A stretch of 64,000 nt of DNA from an uncultured Paracoccaceae bacterium (GTDB lineage: Bacteria; Pseudomonadota; Alphaproteobacteria; Rhodobacterales; Rhodobacteraceae), in contig CANMIX010000001.1 of the NCBI GenBank assembly GCA_947497985.1, positions 248,001 to 312,000 of the forward strand. Direction: 5' to 3'. The notes beneath the pieces were generated by a model that saw nothing but the letters and a program-made list of their open reading frames with translations, was not told where the DNA came from and ran no database searches. Positions 1 through 8,404 of this stretch are shown piece by piece (the first letter of the stretch is position 1; each line of letters begins with the position of its first letter). Made by a program: the position numbers and the translations under genes.

Positions 1-3000
1 GTTGCATCTTTTCACCGTCTTTCAGGAAGCGCGCAGCGTCCTGAACGATCTCGGCATCCAGCGTGTCCGGAACGGCGTTGCGCTCCTTGTCACGGTTGTA
101 CACGATATCATGGGCACCATCGACGGTGATCAACATTGGATTGAGGTCCAAATCATCCAAATGCGCAGAGCCACGCGAAACCTGCGCCAGCAGATCCGCC
201 CGACCGATCACATCGTCCAAGGAGCGTGCACCGATAGAGGCGAGGATTTCCCGCACTTCTTGTGCGTAGAAGGTGATGAGGTTCACCACTTTATCCGCGT
301 TGCCTGTGAATTTGCCACGCAGCTCTTCGTCCTGCGTACAAACACCAACCGGGCAGGTGTTCGACTGGCACTGACGTACCATGATACAACCCATCGCAAT
401 CAAAGCAGCAGTGCCGATACCGTATTCCTCGGCGCCCATCATTGCGGCCATAACAATGTCGCGGCCTGTGCGCAGGCCACCATCGGTCCGCAATGTCACC
501 CGGCTACGCAGGTTGTTCATCGCCAGAACCTGATGCGCTTCGGTCAGACCCATTTCCCATGGCAGACCACAGTATTTGATCGAGGTCGCAGGCGATGCAC
601 CGGTACCACCATTGTGGCCCGAGATCAGGATCACGTCGGCTTTTGCTTTGGCAACGCCCGCTGCAATGGTGCCAACGCCGGAAGACGCCACCAGTTTCAC
701 AGTCACCTTACAGCGCGGGTTGATCTGCTTGAGGTCATAGATCAGCTGCGCAAGGTCTTCGATCGAATAGATATCGTGGTGCGGCGGTGGCGAAATCAGT
801 GTCACGCCTTTGGTGGAGTGACGCAGACGAGCAATCAGGTCAGTCACTTTCATACCGGGCAGTTGGCCACCTTCACCGGGTTTCGCACCCTGAGCAACTT
901 TGATCTCCAGCTCTTCACACTGGTTCAGATATTCCGCGGTCACACCAAAACGACCCGAGGCCACCTGTTTGATTTTCGCCGACGGGTTGTCACCGTTGGG
1001 TTCAGGATGGAAGTGCGCCGGATCTTCGCCGCCCTCACCCGAATCCGACTTGGCGCCGATCCGGTTCATCGCAACGTTCAGGGTCTTGTGTGCCTCAGGC
1101 GACAGAGCACCCAACGACATGCCCGGAGTGACAAAACGCTTGCGGATCGAGGTGATGGATTCAACCTCTTCAATCGCAATCGGTTCACCCAGGGGTTTGA
1201 TGTTCAACAGATCACGCAGGTGAATTGGCGGGTTCGACTGCATTTTGTTGGAATATTGCTTCCACAGCTCAAACGACGCGCGGTTACACGCCATCTGCAT
1301 CATATGCATGCTGGTTGCTTCCCACGCGTGGGTTTCGCCAGATTTGCGCGATTTGTAGAAGCCACCAATTGGCAGCACACCGTCAACAGCGGCCCACCCT
1401 TTGGCATAGATCTCTTCGGCTTTCTTCTGAATGCCGTGGATCCCGATACCCGAGATACGCGAGGTCATCCCGGGGAAATATTCCGCAACCATTGCGCGGC
1501 TCAGACCAACGGCTTCAAAGTTCAGACCACCGCGATAGGACGAGATGACCGAGATCCCCATCTTGGCCATGATCTTCAACAGACCTTGGTCAATGGCTTC
1601 GCGATACCGCGCAACGTTTTCGGTCAGGCTGCCATCCAGCAGGCCACGTTCGATACGGTCCGCCAGCGAGTCTTCGGCAAGATAGGCGTTCACAACGGTT
1701 GCGCCACAGCCGATCAGAACCGCAAAGTAATGCGGGTCGATACATTCTGCCGAACGGACGTTCAGCGAGCAGAAAGTCCGCAAGCCCTTGCGTGTCAGAT
1801 GCGAGTGCACAGCCGAGGTCGCCAGGATCATCGGCATGGCAATCTTGCCGTTGCCGGAATGCTGATCGGTCAGAACGATATGGCCAGCACCAGAGCGCAC
1901 GGCCTCTTCGGCTTCGGCGCGAATACGGGTCAGACCTGCATTCAACGCGCCTTGACCCTCTTCGAAGGTACAGTCAATTTCGACCAGTGGAGCATTGAAC
2001 TGCTCGACCAGCTGGGTCCACTGCGCGTTGCCCACAAACGGGCTTTCGAGCACGATGATCTCAGTCTGAGAGCTGTCTTCGTCCAACACGTTTTTCAGGT
2101 TACCAAAACGAGTCTTGAGCGACATTACGCGGAATTCGCGCAAGGAGTCGATCGGTGGGTTGGTCACCTGGCTAAAGTTCTGGCGGAAGAAATGGCTCAG
2201 CGGGCGGTACATTTTTGACAGAACCGCAGACGGGGTATCATCCCCCATCGAGGCAAGGCTTTCCTTACCGTCTTCGGCCATTGGCGACAGGATCTGTTCC
2301 AGCTCTTCGATGGTGTAACCCGCAGCAACCTGACGGCGGCGCAGTTCTTCACCTTGGAACAGAGACTGTTCGGTCACTTCTGCCAGCGCCTGGTCGACGT
2401 CGTTGATTTTCTCAACCCATTCGCCAAACGGCAACGCCCGCGACAGCTTGTCTTTGATCTCTGTGTCGTGGAACAGCTTGCCCTTTTTCATGTCGACCGC
2501 CAGCATTTGGCCAGGACCAAGCGCGCCTTTTTCGACAACATTGGACTCGTCAATGGTCACCATGCCGGTTTCAGAACCCGCAATCACCAGACCATCACCG
2601 GTCACGACATAACGCATCGGACGCAGACCGTTGCGGTCCAGACCCGCGCAAACCCAACGACCATCGGTCATCGCCAGCGCGGCCGGGCCATCCCATGGCT
2701 CCATAACCGAGTTGCAGTAGGAATACATATCCCGCCACGCTTGCGGCAATTCCAACGCTTGTTTGGACCAGCTTTCGGGGACCAGCATGGTTTTGGCCAT
2801 AGGCGCGGAGCGTCCTGCACGGACCAGAACTTCAAACACGGAATCCAGCGCTGCGGAATCTGACGAACCAGAAGCAACAATCGGTTTGATGTCTTCTGCG
2901 TGGTCACCAAAGGATGCAGAGGCCATACGGATCTCGTGGCTCTTCATCCAGTTCAGGTTGCCCTTGAGGGTGTTGATCTCACCGTTGTGCGCCAACATGC

Positions 3001-3778
3001 GGAACGGCTGCGCCAGCCACCACTGCGGGAAGGTGTTGGTGGAATAACGCTGGTGATACAGCGCAAATGCGGACTCAAAACGTTCGTCCATCAGGTCCGG
3101 GTAGAAAACCGCAACCTGTTCCGCCAGCATCATCCCTTTATAGATGATCGAACGGCAGGACAGCGACGCAATGTACAGCTCCCCGACCTGAGCGGCGGCA
3201 GCCGCTTTTTCAATCCGGCGACGAATGACATACAGCTCACGCTCAAAGGTTTCTTCGTCGACGCCTTTGGAGTTAGAGATCAGAATCTGCTCGATCTCAG
3301 GGCGGGTCGCATTGGCTTTGTCACCCAGGCAAGACACATCAACCGGCACATGGCGCCAGCCATAGATGTAATAGCCCATACGCAGAACTTCGCTTTCGAC
3401 GATGGTCCGGCAGGTTTCCTGTGCGCCAAAATCGGTACGGGGCAGGAAGACCTGACCAACCGCGACCTGTTCACCTTTGCGCGGCTTGTGGCCGGTGCGT
3501 TCGATCTGGTCGTAAAAGAAAGCTTCCGGGATCTGAACGTGGATACCCGCGCCGTCACCGGTCATGCCATCGGCATCGACCGCACCCCGGTGCCAAATCG
3601 CCTTGAGCGCCTCAATACCTGCGGCAACCACTTTGCGGCTTTTCTTGCCGTCGATGGAAACAACAAGGCCAACACCACAGGAAGAATGCTCTTCTTCCTC
3701 GGAATAGAGACCATTTTCGGCCATCCACTTGCGCTTGGCTTCTTCGGCGCGGACCCAATCTGCATCATATTTGGTCAT
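1..3778 (-). CDS. gltB: Glutamate synthase (NADPH) large subunit, partial
   Basis: Large subunit of glutamate synthase, which makes two glutamates from glutamine and 2-oxoglutarate in ammonia assimilation. About 1259 N-terminal residues are in the window; family members have roughly 1500, so the end of the C-terminal domain lies beyond the left edge. The start is ATG at 3778. A short propeptide precedes Cys34 (context SSCGVG), the N-terminal nucleophile of the class II glutaminase domain. Further on come the central domain, the FMN-binding synthase domain, and a cysteine cluster (context CIMVRQCQSNTCPVGVC) that would hold the 3Fe-4S centre. It lies 76 bp downstream of gltD on the same strand, so the pair forms an operon in the order gltD-gltB. 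Identification is secure. Confidence 0.96.
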   Translation of the reverse strand, partial: MTKYDADWVRAEEAKRKWMAENGLYSEEEEHSSCGVGLVVSIDGKKSRKVVAAGIEALKAIWHRGAVDADGMTGDGAGIHVQIPEAFFYDQIERTGHKPRKGEQVAVGQVFLPRTDFGAQETCRTIVESEVLRMGYYIYGWRHVPVDVSCLGDKANATRPEIEQILISNSKGVDEETFERELYVIRRRIEKAAAAAQVGELYIASLSCRSIIYKGMMLAEQVAVFYPDLMDERFESAFALYHQRYSTNTFPQWWLAQPFRMLAHNGEINTLKGNLNWMKSHEIRMASASFGDHAEDIKPIVASGSSDSAALDSVFEVLVRAGRSAPMAKTMLVPESWSKQALELPQAWRDMYSYCNSVMEPWDGPAALAMTDGRWVCAGLDRNGLRPMRYVVTGDGLVIAGSETGMVTIDESNVVEKGALGPGQMLAVDMKKGKLFHDTEIKDKLSRALPFGEWVEKINDVDQALAEVTEQSLFQGEELRRRQVAAGYTIEELEQILSPMAEDGKESLASMGDDTPSAVLSKMYRPLSHFFRQNFSQVTNPPIDSLREFRVMSLKTRFGNLKNVLDEDSSQTEIIVLESPFVGNAQWTQLVEQFNAPLVEIDCTFEEGQGALNAGLTRIRAEAEEAVRSGAGHIVLTDQHSGNGKIAMPMILATSAVHSHLTRKGLRTFCSLNVRSAECIDPHYFAVLIGCGATVVNAYLAEDSLADRIERGLLDGSLTENVARYREAIDQGLLKIMAKMGISVISSYRGGLNFEAVGLSRAMVAEYFPGMTSRISGIGIHGIQKKAEEIYAKGWAAVDGVLPIGGFYKSRKSGETHAWEATSMHMMQMACNRASFELWKQYSNKMQSNPPIHLRDLLNIKPLGEPIAIEEVESITSIRKRFVTPGMSLGALSPEAHKTLNVAMNRIGAKSDSGEGGEDPAHFHPEPNGDNPSAKIKQVASGRFGVTAEYLNQCEELEIKVAQGAKPGEGGQLPGMKVTDLIARLRHSTKGVTLISPPPHHDIYSIEDLAQLIYDLKQINPRCKVTVKLVASSGVGTIAAGVAKAKADVILISGHNGGTGASPATSIKYCGLPWEMGLTEAHQVLAMNNLRSRVTLRTDGGLRTGRDIVMAAMMGAEEYGIGTAALIAMGCIMVRQCQSNTCPVGVCTQDEELRGKFTGNADKVVNLITFYAQEVREILASIGARSLDDVIGRADLLAQVSRGSAHLDDLDLNPMLITVDGAHDIVYNRDKERNAVPDTLDAEIVQDAARFLKDGEKMQ

Positions 3779-3800
3779 GTGTATTATCCTTTCTCAGGCG

Positions 3801-3835
3801 GCGGCGCCTCGCCCTTGCGGGGGCGCTCAAGCCGC
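3801..3835 (-). other. GC-rich hairpin between gltD and gltB
   Basis: The gltD-gltB gap holds overlapping GC-rich inverted repeats, with an outer GCGGC/GCCGC pair and an inner pair around a TTGC loop. There is no T-run, so it looks like an intercistronic stem affecting message stability or subunit ratio rather than a terminator. This is inference from base pairing by eye. Confidence 0.3.
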
Positions 3836-3854
3836 TGTTGGAATTTTTTTGAGG

Positions 3855-5297
3855 TTACTCAGCTGCGACGGCGGAAGTGGCGTTGAACCGTTCAAGGATC
3901 GCATTGGCACAGTCGCGACCATCTTTGATCGCCCAGACCACCAGCGACGCACCGCGCACGATGTCACCTACTGCGTAAACGCCGTCCATCTCGGTCTCAC
4001 CGGACTGGAACTCAGCCTTGACCGTACCCCAACGTGTTACCGGCAGCTCAGGCTGGCCCCACAAGGTCGGCAGATCTTCGGGTTCAAAGCCCAGCGCCTG
4101 AATGACCAGGTCGGCATCTTCGACGTAATCCGCACCTTCGATGACTTCTGGTGCTTGACGGCCAGAGGCGTCAGGTTGTCCCAAACGCATGCGTTGAACC
4201 ATCACGCCGGACACTGTGCCGTCTTTGTCGGCAAACCCTTTGGGAGCAGACAGCCATTCAAAGATAACGCCTTCTTCTTCGGCATTTTGCACTTCGCGCT
4301 GCGAACCAGGCATGTTGGCCTTGTCACGACGATACAGACATTTCACCGAGGACGCGCCCTGACGGATCGAAGTACGTACGCAATCCATCGCGGTGTCACC
4401 GCCACCGATTACGACCACTTTCTTGCCCGCCGCGTTCAACGTGCCGTCTTCGAATTCCGCGATTGTATCGCCAAAGTTCGAGGCTTTGTTAGAAACGGTC
4501 AAGAAGTCCAACGCCTTGACGATACCCGTCGCGCCTGACCCCGGCATTGCCAGATCGCGAGACTTGTACACGCCGGTCGCGATGACAACTGCGTCATGCT
4601 TTGCGCGGATATCGTCGAATGAGATATCTTCGCCAATGTTGCAGTTCATCACAAAGGTCACACCGCCGTCTTCCAGCAGTTTATTGCGGCGCATCACCAC
4701 GTCTTTTTCCAGCTTAAAGCCAGGAATACCGTAGGTCAGCAAACCACCAGCGCGGTCATAACGATCGTATACGGTGACCTGAACACCCGCTTTGCGCAGC
4801 ATGTCGGCTGCTGCCAGACCACCTGGGCCTGCACCGATAATGCCAACGGATTCAGAACGTTCTGCCAAAGGTGCTGTCGGTTTTACCCAGCCTTTTTCCC
4901 AAGCCGTGTCGGTGATGTATTTCTCAACCGCGCCAATGGTCACAGTGCCATGGCCAGATTGTTCGATCACACAATTGCCTTCACACAGACGGTCCTGCGG
5001 GCAAATACGGCCGCAGATTTCGGGGAAGGTGTTTGTGGCCTGGCTGGTTACATACGCCTCTTCAAGGCGACCGGTCGCAGTCAGGCGAAGCCAATCTGGG
5101 ATATTATTGTGCAACGGGCAATGCGACTGACAATAAGGTACACCGCACTGGCTGCAGCGGCTCGATTGTTCTTCGGCTTTTGCAGCGGCAAATTCCGCAT
5201 AGATTTCGTCGAAATCTTCTTTACGTACGTCTGCGGTTCTCTTTTCGGGCATGTCGCGGTCGACTTGCACAAATTTGAGCATCGGTTGCTTGGCCAC
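3855..5297 (-). CDS. gltD: Glutamate synthase (NADPH) small subunit
   Basis: Small subunit of glutamate synthase; it takes electrons from NADPH through FAD and iron-sulfur centres and passes them to GltB. The N-terminal third has cysteine clusters (CSQCGVPYCQSHC, then CGRICPQDRLCEGNC) for 4Fe-4S centres. A first Rossmann motif (GAGPGG) follows near residue 155 and a second (GGGDTAMD) further on, as in the FAD/NADPH oxidoreductase family. The frame is open to an ATG at 5312, but the GTG at 5297 is the better start: GGAG lies 9 bases before it, and the protein then begins AKQPMLKF as in relatives. That gives 480 residues, a normal length. It is the first gene of the gltD-gltB operon. Confidence 0.95.
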   Translation of the reverse strand: MAKQPMLKFVQVDRDMPEKRTADVRKEDFDEIYAEFAAAKAEEQSSRCSQCGVPYCQSHCPLHNNIPDWLRLTATGRLEEAYVTSQATNTFPEICGRICPQDRLCEGNCVIEQSGHGTVTIGAVEKYITDTAWEKGWVKPTAPLAERSESVGIIGAGPGGLAAADMLRKAGVQVTVYDRYDRAGGLLTYGIPGFKLEKDVVMRRNKLLEDGGVTFVMNCNIGEDISFDDIRAKHDAVVIATGVYKSRDLAMPGSGATGIVKALDFLTVSNKASNFGDTIAEFEDGTLNAAGKKVVVIGGGDTAMDCVRTSIRQGASSVKCLYRRDKANMPGSQREVQNAEEEGVIFEWLSAPKGFADKDGTVSGVMVQRMRLGQPDASGRQAPEVIEGADYVEDADLVIQALGFEPEDLPTLWGQPELPVTRWGTVKAEFQSGETEMDGVYAVGDIVRGASLVVWAIKDGRDCANAILERFNATSAVAAE

Positions 5298-5532
5298 AGC
5301 TAAGAACTCCATTTTTGGCTAGCCCCTATACCGGGTGTATTTGAGCATAGCGGTTATTGGTAAACCATGCTGACCTAAATGGCCTGCCGTTTCTTTGGTC
5401 ATACCCAGATTCCGGGGGATGTACAGAACTTTTAGGTCCGATTCGGAACTACTTGATGGACTTTCTTTTCATCACAATGACTTATAGACAGATTACACAG
5501 CACATACGAACTCAGTACCAACGGGACCCCTC

Positions 5533-6339
5533 ATGTCATTGTTTCACCTCTTTATTGTTGCGATTATCCAGGGTCTTACCGAATTCCTGCCGATCTCTTC
5601 ATCTGGACACCTGATTCTTCTACCGGAGCTCACTGGTTTGGACGACCAAGGGCAGCTGATCGATGTCGCCGTTCATGTCGGCACACTCTTTGCCGTTGTC
5701 CTCTATTTTTGGAGCGACGTACGCGGCGGGGTAATCGGGCTCGGCTCGCTCGCGCGTGGCAGAGTTGATACCCCCGGTGCCAAATTGGCACTTGGCCTGA
5801 TCATCGCGACAATCCCGACGGTCCTCTTTGGAGCCTTCCTCCACTTCACCGGACTCAGCGATGCACTTCGGTCCATGACGGTCATCGGCTGGACCATGCT
5901 CGGTTTTGGCATTGTGCTCTATATCGCCGACCAATGGGGCCCCACACGCAAGGACATCGGAGACTGGGGTGTAAAAGACGCGATCATCCTGGGTTTGTGG
6001 CAGATGCTTGCCCTGATCCCCGGCACATCACGTTCTGGCATTACGATCACCGGCGCACGTCAGCTCGGCTACACCCGCGAAGAAGGAGCCAGGATCGCAA
6101 TGCTGATGTCCATCCCGACCATCATGGCCTCAGGATTACTGCTAGGAGCAGAGATGGCCGTTGAAGCAAACGCGGCCGTTATGCGTGATGCCGCAATCGC
6201 CGCAGGCCTTGCCTTTGCCTCGGCGCTCTTGGCCCTTACCCTTATGATGCGCCTGCTGCGCAGTGTCAGTTTCACGCCATATGTGATTTACAGGGTCATT
6301 CTTGGCGTGGTCCTGCTGGTCATCGCCTATACCGCCTGA
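5533..6339 (+). CDS. uppP: Undecaprenyl-diphosphatase
   Basis: Integral membrane phosphatase (BacA/UppP family) that turns undecaprenyl diphosphate back into undecaprenyl phosphate, recycling the lipid carrier for peptidoglycan and surface glycan synthesis. The 268 residues are the usual length. Both family signatures are present: Glu17 with SSSGH at 22-26, and PGTSRSG at 163-169, which form the active site facing the periplasm. Several hydrophobic membrane spans cover the rest. It stands alone, divergent from gltD, and ends just before a bidirectional hairpin terminator. High expression would support the polysaccharide genes further right, but no direct link is visible. Confidence 0.95.
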   Translation: MSLFHLFIVAIIQGLTEFLPISSSGHLILLPELTGLDDQGQLIDVAVHVGTLFAVVLYFWSDVRGGVIGLGSLARGRVDTPGAKLALGLIIATIPTVLFGAFLHFTGLSDALRSMTVIGWTMLGFGIVLYIADQWGPTRKDIGDWGVKDAIILGLWQMLALIPGTSRSGITITGARQLGYTREEGARIAMLMSIPTIMASGLLLGAEMAVEANAAVMRDAAIAAGLAFASALLALTLMMRLLRSVSFTPYVIYRVILGVVLLVIAYTA

Positions 6340-6351
6340 ACCCCGAACAGC

Positions 6352-6377
6352 AAAAAGGCGCCGAACAGCGCCTTTTG
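6352..6377. terminator. Bidirectional terminator between uppP and the NDUFA9-like gene
   Basis: A perfect 9-bp stem (AAAAGGCGC / GCGCCTTTT) with a 6-base loop lies between two convergent genes. The A-run on one side and T-run on the other let it work in both directions. Confidence 0.8.
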
Positions 6378-6399
6378 AAGTTAGGTCAGGGTCGGAAAA

Positions 6400-7389
6400 T
6401 TAGATATCGCCGCGCAAATTTTGTGCAGAACCAACCATTTCATCATATTGACCAGATGGGCGGAACTTCCACAGGTAAGTTGGCAGAACCGACGCCAGTG
6501 CAACGGGGCGAATACCAAGATCAGCGAAGCCTTTTGCATCTTCAGCCACCACGTTGTCGACCTTTAGGTTCTTCACCTGGTCCGCCGTCAGCATCTTGTT
6601 CTCGATCAACTGACAAGTCACTTTTTGAACCAGATCAAAGCCGAAGGCCATCAATCGAGCAGCAAAACTAGGAAGCGACACGATGATCGCGCGTCGGTGA
6701 ATGACCCCCAACATTTGCTGCATCAAGGCACGGAAAGACTTCACCTCTGGACCACCAAGCTCATACGTGCCGGCCGCAGCCTGACCCAAAGCGCCGAAGA
6801 CCGCCGCCTTGGCCACATCATCAGCGTAAACAGGCTGGAACTTGGTGGAACCGCCTGCGATCGGCAGAACGGGAGACAGGCGCGCCATTCCTGCAAACCG
6901 GTTGAAGAACTCGTCCTCGGTGCCAAAAACAACCGACGGACGCAGGATCACGGCATCTGTGCGATGTTTGAGCACACCGGCTTCGCCTTCGGCTTTCGTT
7001 CTCGCATAATCGCTTACACTCTCGGCATCCGCCCCAATGGCAGAGACATGCACAAAACGTGAAACGCCTTGCTCGGAAGAAATGCGTGCAACCCGTTCGG
7101 CACCATCGGCGTGGACCGCTTCAAACGTGTTCTTTCCAAGACCATTTAGCACGCCAACACAGTTCACAACCGCATCAGCACCTTCCATAACAGAAGCCAC
7201 CGAAGCGTCATCGCGAATGTTGCACAGTACAGGTTCCACCTGACCGGGAACGCCATAAGGCTTCACAAACATTGCTTCGTTCGGACGACGTACTGCAACA
7301 CGAACACGCCAGCCTTCTTTGGCCATGCGCCGTGCAATGTAACGGCCGACAAAGCCGGATCCGCCATAGATCGTGACCAGTTTGGACAT
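6400..7389 (-). CDS. NDUFA9-like NAD(P)-binding protein
   Basis: Atypical short-chain dehydrogenase of the extended NAD(P)-binding family related to the complex I accessory subunit NDUFA9. The N-terminus carries the Rossmann motif GGSGFVG at 9-15, and a second conserved block (VNCVGVL) follows. Alphaproteobacteria carry a close bacterial homologue of NDUFA9, where it is thought to be linked to complex I or quinone biology; its substrate is not visible in the sequence. Its 329 residues are normal for the family, and the start is supported by GGGAG upstream. It is a single-gene unit convergent with uppP. A general sugar or quinone reductase remains possible. Confidence 0.85.
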   Translation of the reverse strand: MSKLVTIYGGSGFVGRYIARRMAKEGWRVRVAVRRPNEAMFVKPYGVPGQVEPVLCNIRDDASVASVMEGADAVVNCVGVLNGLGKNTFEAVHADGAERVARISSEQGVSRFVHVSAIGADAESVSDYARTKAEGEAGVLKHRTDAVILRPSVVFGTEDEFFNRFAGMARLSPVLPIAGGSTKFQPVYADDVAKAAVFGALGQAAAGTYELGGPEVKSFRALMQQMLGVIHRRAIIVSLPSFAARLMAFGFDLVQKVTCQLIENKMLTADQVKNLKVDNVVAEDAKGFADLGIRPVALASVLPTYLWKFRPSGQYDEMVGSAQNLRGDI

Positions 7390-7550
7390 CAGTTGGCTCC
7401 CAATTCTAGCTATGGGTCTGATTTATCGCTCTCAGACCTTTGGAACAAGGCGCAAAACGAAATTGAATGCAGCCAATTGAGGGCAAACTACATCATTTTA
7501 CTGTTCGCCCCGCTCTATCGGAGTATTTTCCAAAACCGTCAAAATTCCGT

Positions 7551-7578
7551 TTGACCTCCCCAACGACACCTATTATAC
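7551..7578 (+). promoter_or_regulatory. Likely sigma-70 promoter of tRNA-Leu
   Basis: TTGACC at 7551-7556 and TTATAC at 7573-7578 are 16 bases apart and end about 20 bases before the tRNA. They fit a housekeeping promoter; the call rests on position and match by eye. Confidence 0.5.
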
Positions 7579-7598
7579 GCCCGCCTCACGACATCTGT

Positions 7599-7685
7599 GC
7601 CCAGATGGCGGAATTGGTAGACGCGCTAGCTTCAGGTGCTAGTGTCCGTATGGACGTGGAGGTTCGAGTCCTCTTCTGGGCACCA
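7599..7685 (+). tRNA. tRNA-Leu (CAG)
   Basis: A complete tRNA with a 7-bp acceptor stem (GCCCAGA / TCTGGGC) and a D-arm GGTAGACGC box. The anticodon stem (CTAGC/GCTAG) closes a TTCAGGT loop that gives anticodon CAG. It has a long variable arm, as leucine tRNAs do, and a T-arm GGTTCGAGTCC. The 3' CCA is encoded. No other stable RNA gene is visible nearby. Confidence 0.97.
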
Positions 7686-8404
7686 TTTAGTCTGTTTCCA
7701 GAGTTTGATTCTTCATATTTGCCAAGGTCAGATCCTTGCCCCTGTGCGGTGTTGTCGTATTTTGAACGACTGACCATGGGAGCCTCTGGAACACTCATTC
7801 CGGATGACGTTATAGCTTAATTTAGTGATGATATGCCTCCAAGGACATCGCGACGAAGCAAAGCGCTCCAATAGAATGTCCATTCCGGCGTTTCGATACT
7901 CGTCCCGCGCGCCGGACCCAATTACCAAATCGAATTTTCCAGCTTTGGAAAACAGCGGGCACCTTAAGCTCATGCTTTGCACAAACGCCGCGAAGGCCGT
8001 CATCCGCACCCGGACAACCCGAACCCTTCATTTTCTAGCAAAGGTTGTAATTAGCTGAATCCGAAGATATCGTTAACGGCATCCATGCGATGTAAAAAGG
8101 AATCAGAAACCTCTCCATTACGCGGCTTTTAGATAGAAAATCGCTGACTAAACTTAGGTTAAGTTCAGTCGCAGGGCCGAAAAATGGAAAATCTGGCAGC
8201 TTATTTACCGTCAAAATTGGCTTCCAGGCTTCAGCATCCAACCTCCTTGTGGAAGGAGCCCTGTTGCCAATTCAGAAGTTTTGCATGTGAACCGCACATA
8301 GAACATGTGGAGCATTACGTACCGTACGAAGTTCAACTGTTACGTACCACGAGCCAAGAACTGCGACTTAGAAGCACACAACTTATTGGGACCATGACCT
8401 GAAT
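7686..8404. other. Intergenic gap of about 720 bp
   Basis: This stretch follows the tRNA. Short open frames exist on both strands (for example 7825-8058 and 8184-8402), but none has a convincing ribosome site or a recognisable protein. A CtrA-like half-site pair lies at 8148-8162, and TTACGTACC occurs twice between about 8318 and 8350. No integrase, attachment repeat or transposase is seen, although it sits beside a tRNA. Confidence 0.5.
8148..8162. promoter_or_regulatory. CtrA-like half-site pair upstream of the CheB-CheR hybrid gene
   Basis: CTAA, 7 bases, TTAA. On the other strand this reads TTAA-N7-TTAG, one base from the TTAA-N7-TTAA consensus of the alphaproteobacterial response regulator CtrA. 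It lies about 240 bp before the hybrid gene. The same TTAA-N7-TTAG form occurs between fliF and fliL. Confidence 0.35.

Noticed and set aside
2-2218. Long plus-strand open frame of 738 codons
   Set aside because: It is exactly antisense to gltB, has no ribosome site and encodes a His/Arg/Phe-rich sequence with no known domain. It is a shadow of the codon pattern on the minus strand.
8184-8402. Plus-strand frame of 72 codons before the CheBR hybrid
   Set aside because: No ribosome site or similarity. It lies next to the CtrA-like site and is more likely the leader region.
7599-8404. Possible integration site at tRNA-Leu
   Set aside because: Islands often insert at tRNA genes, but no direct repeat of the tRNA end, integrase or mobile gene is seen.
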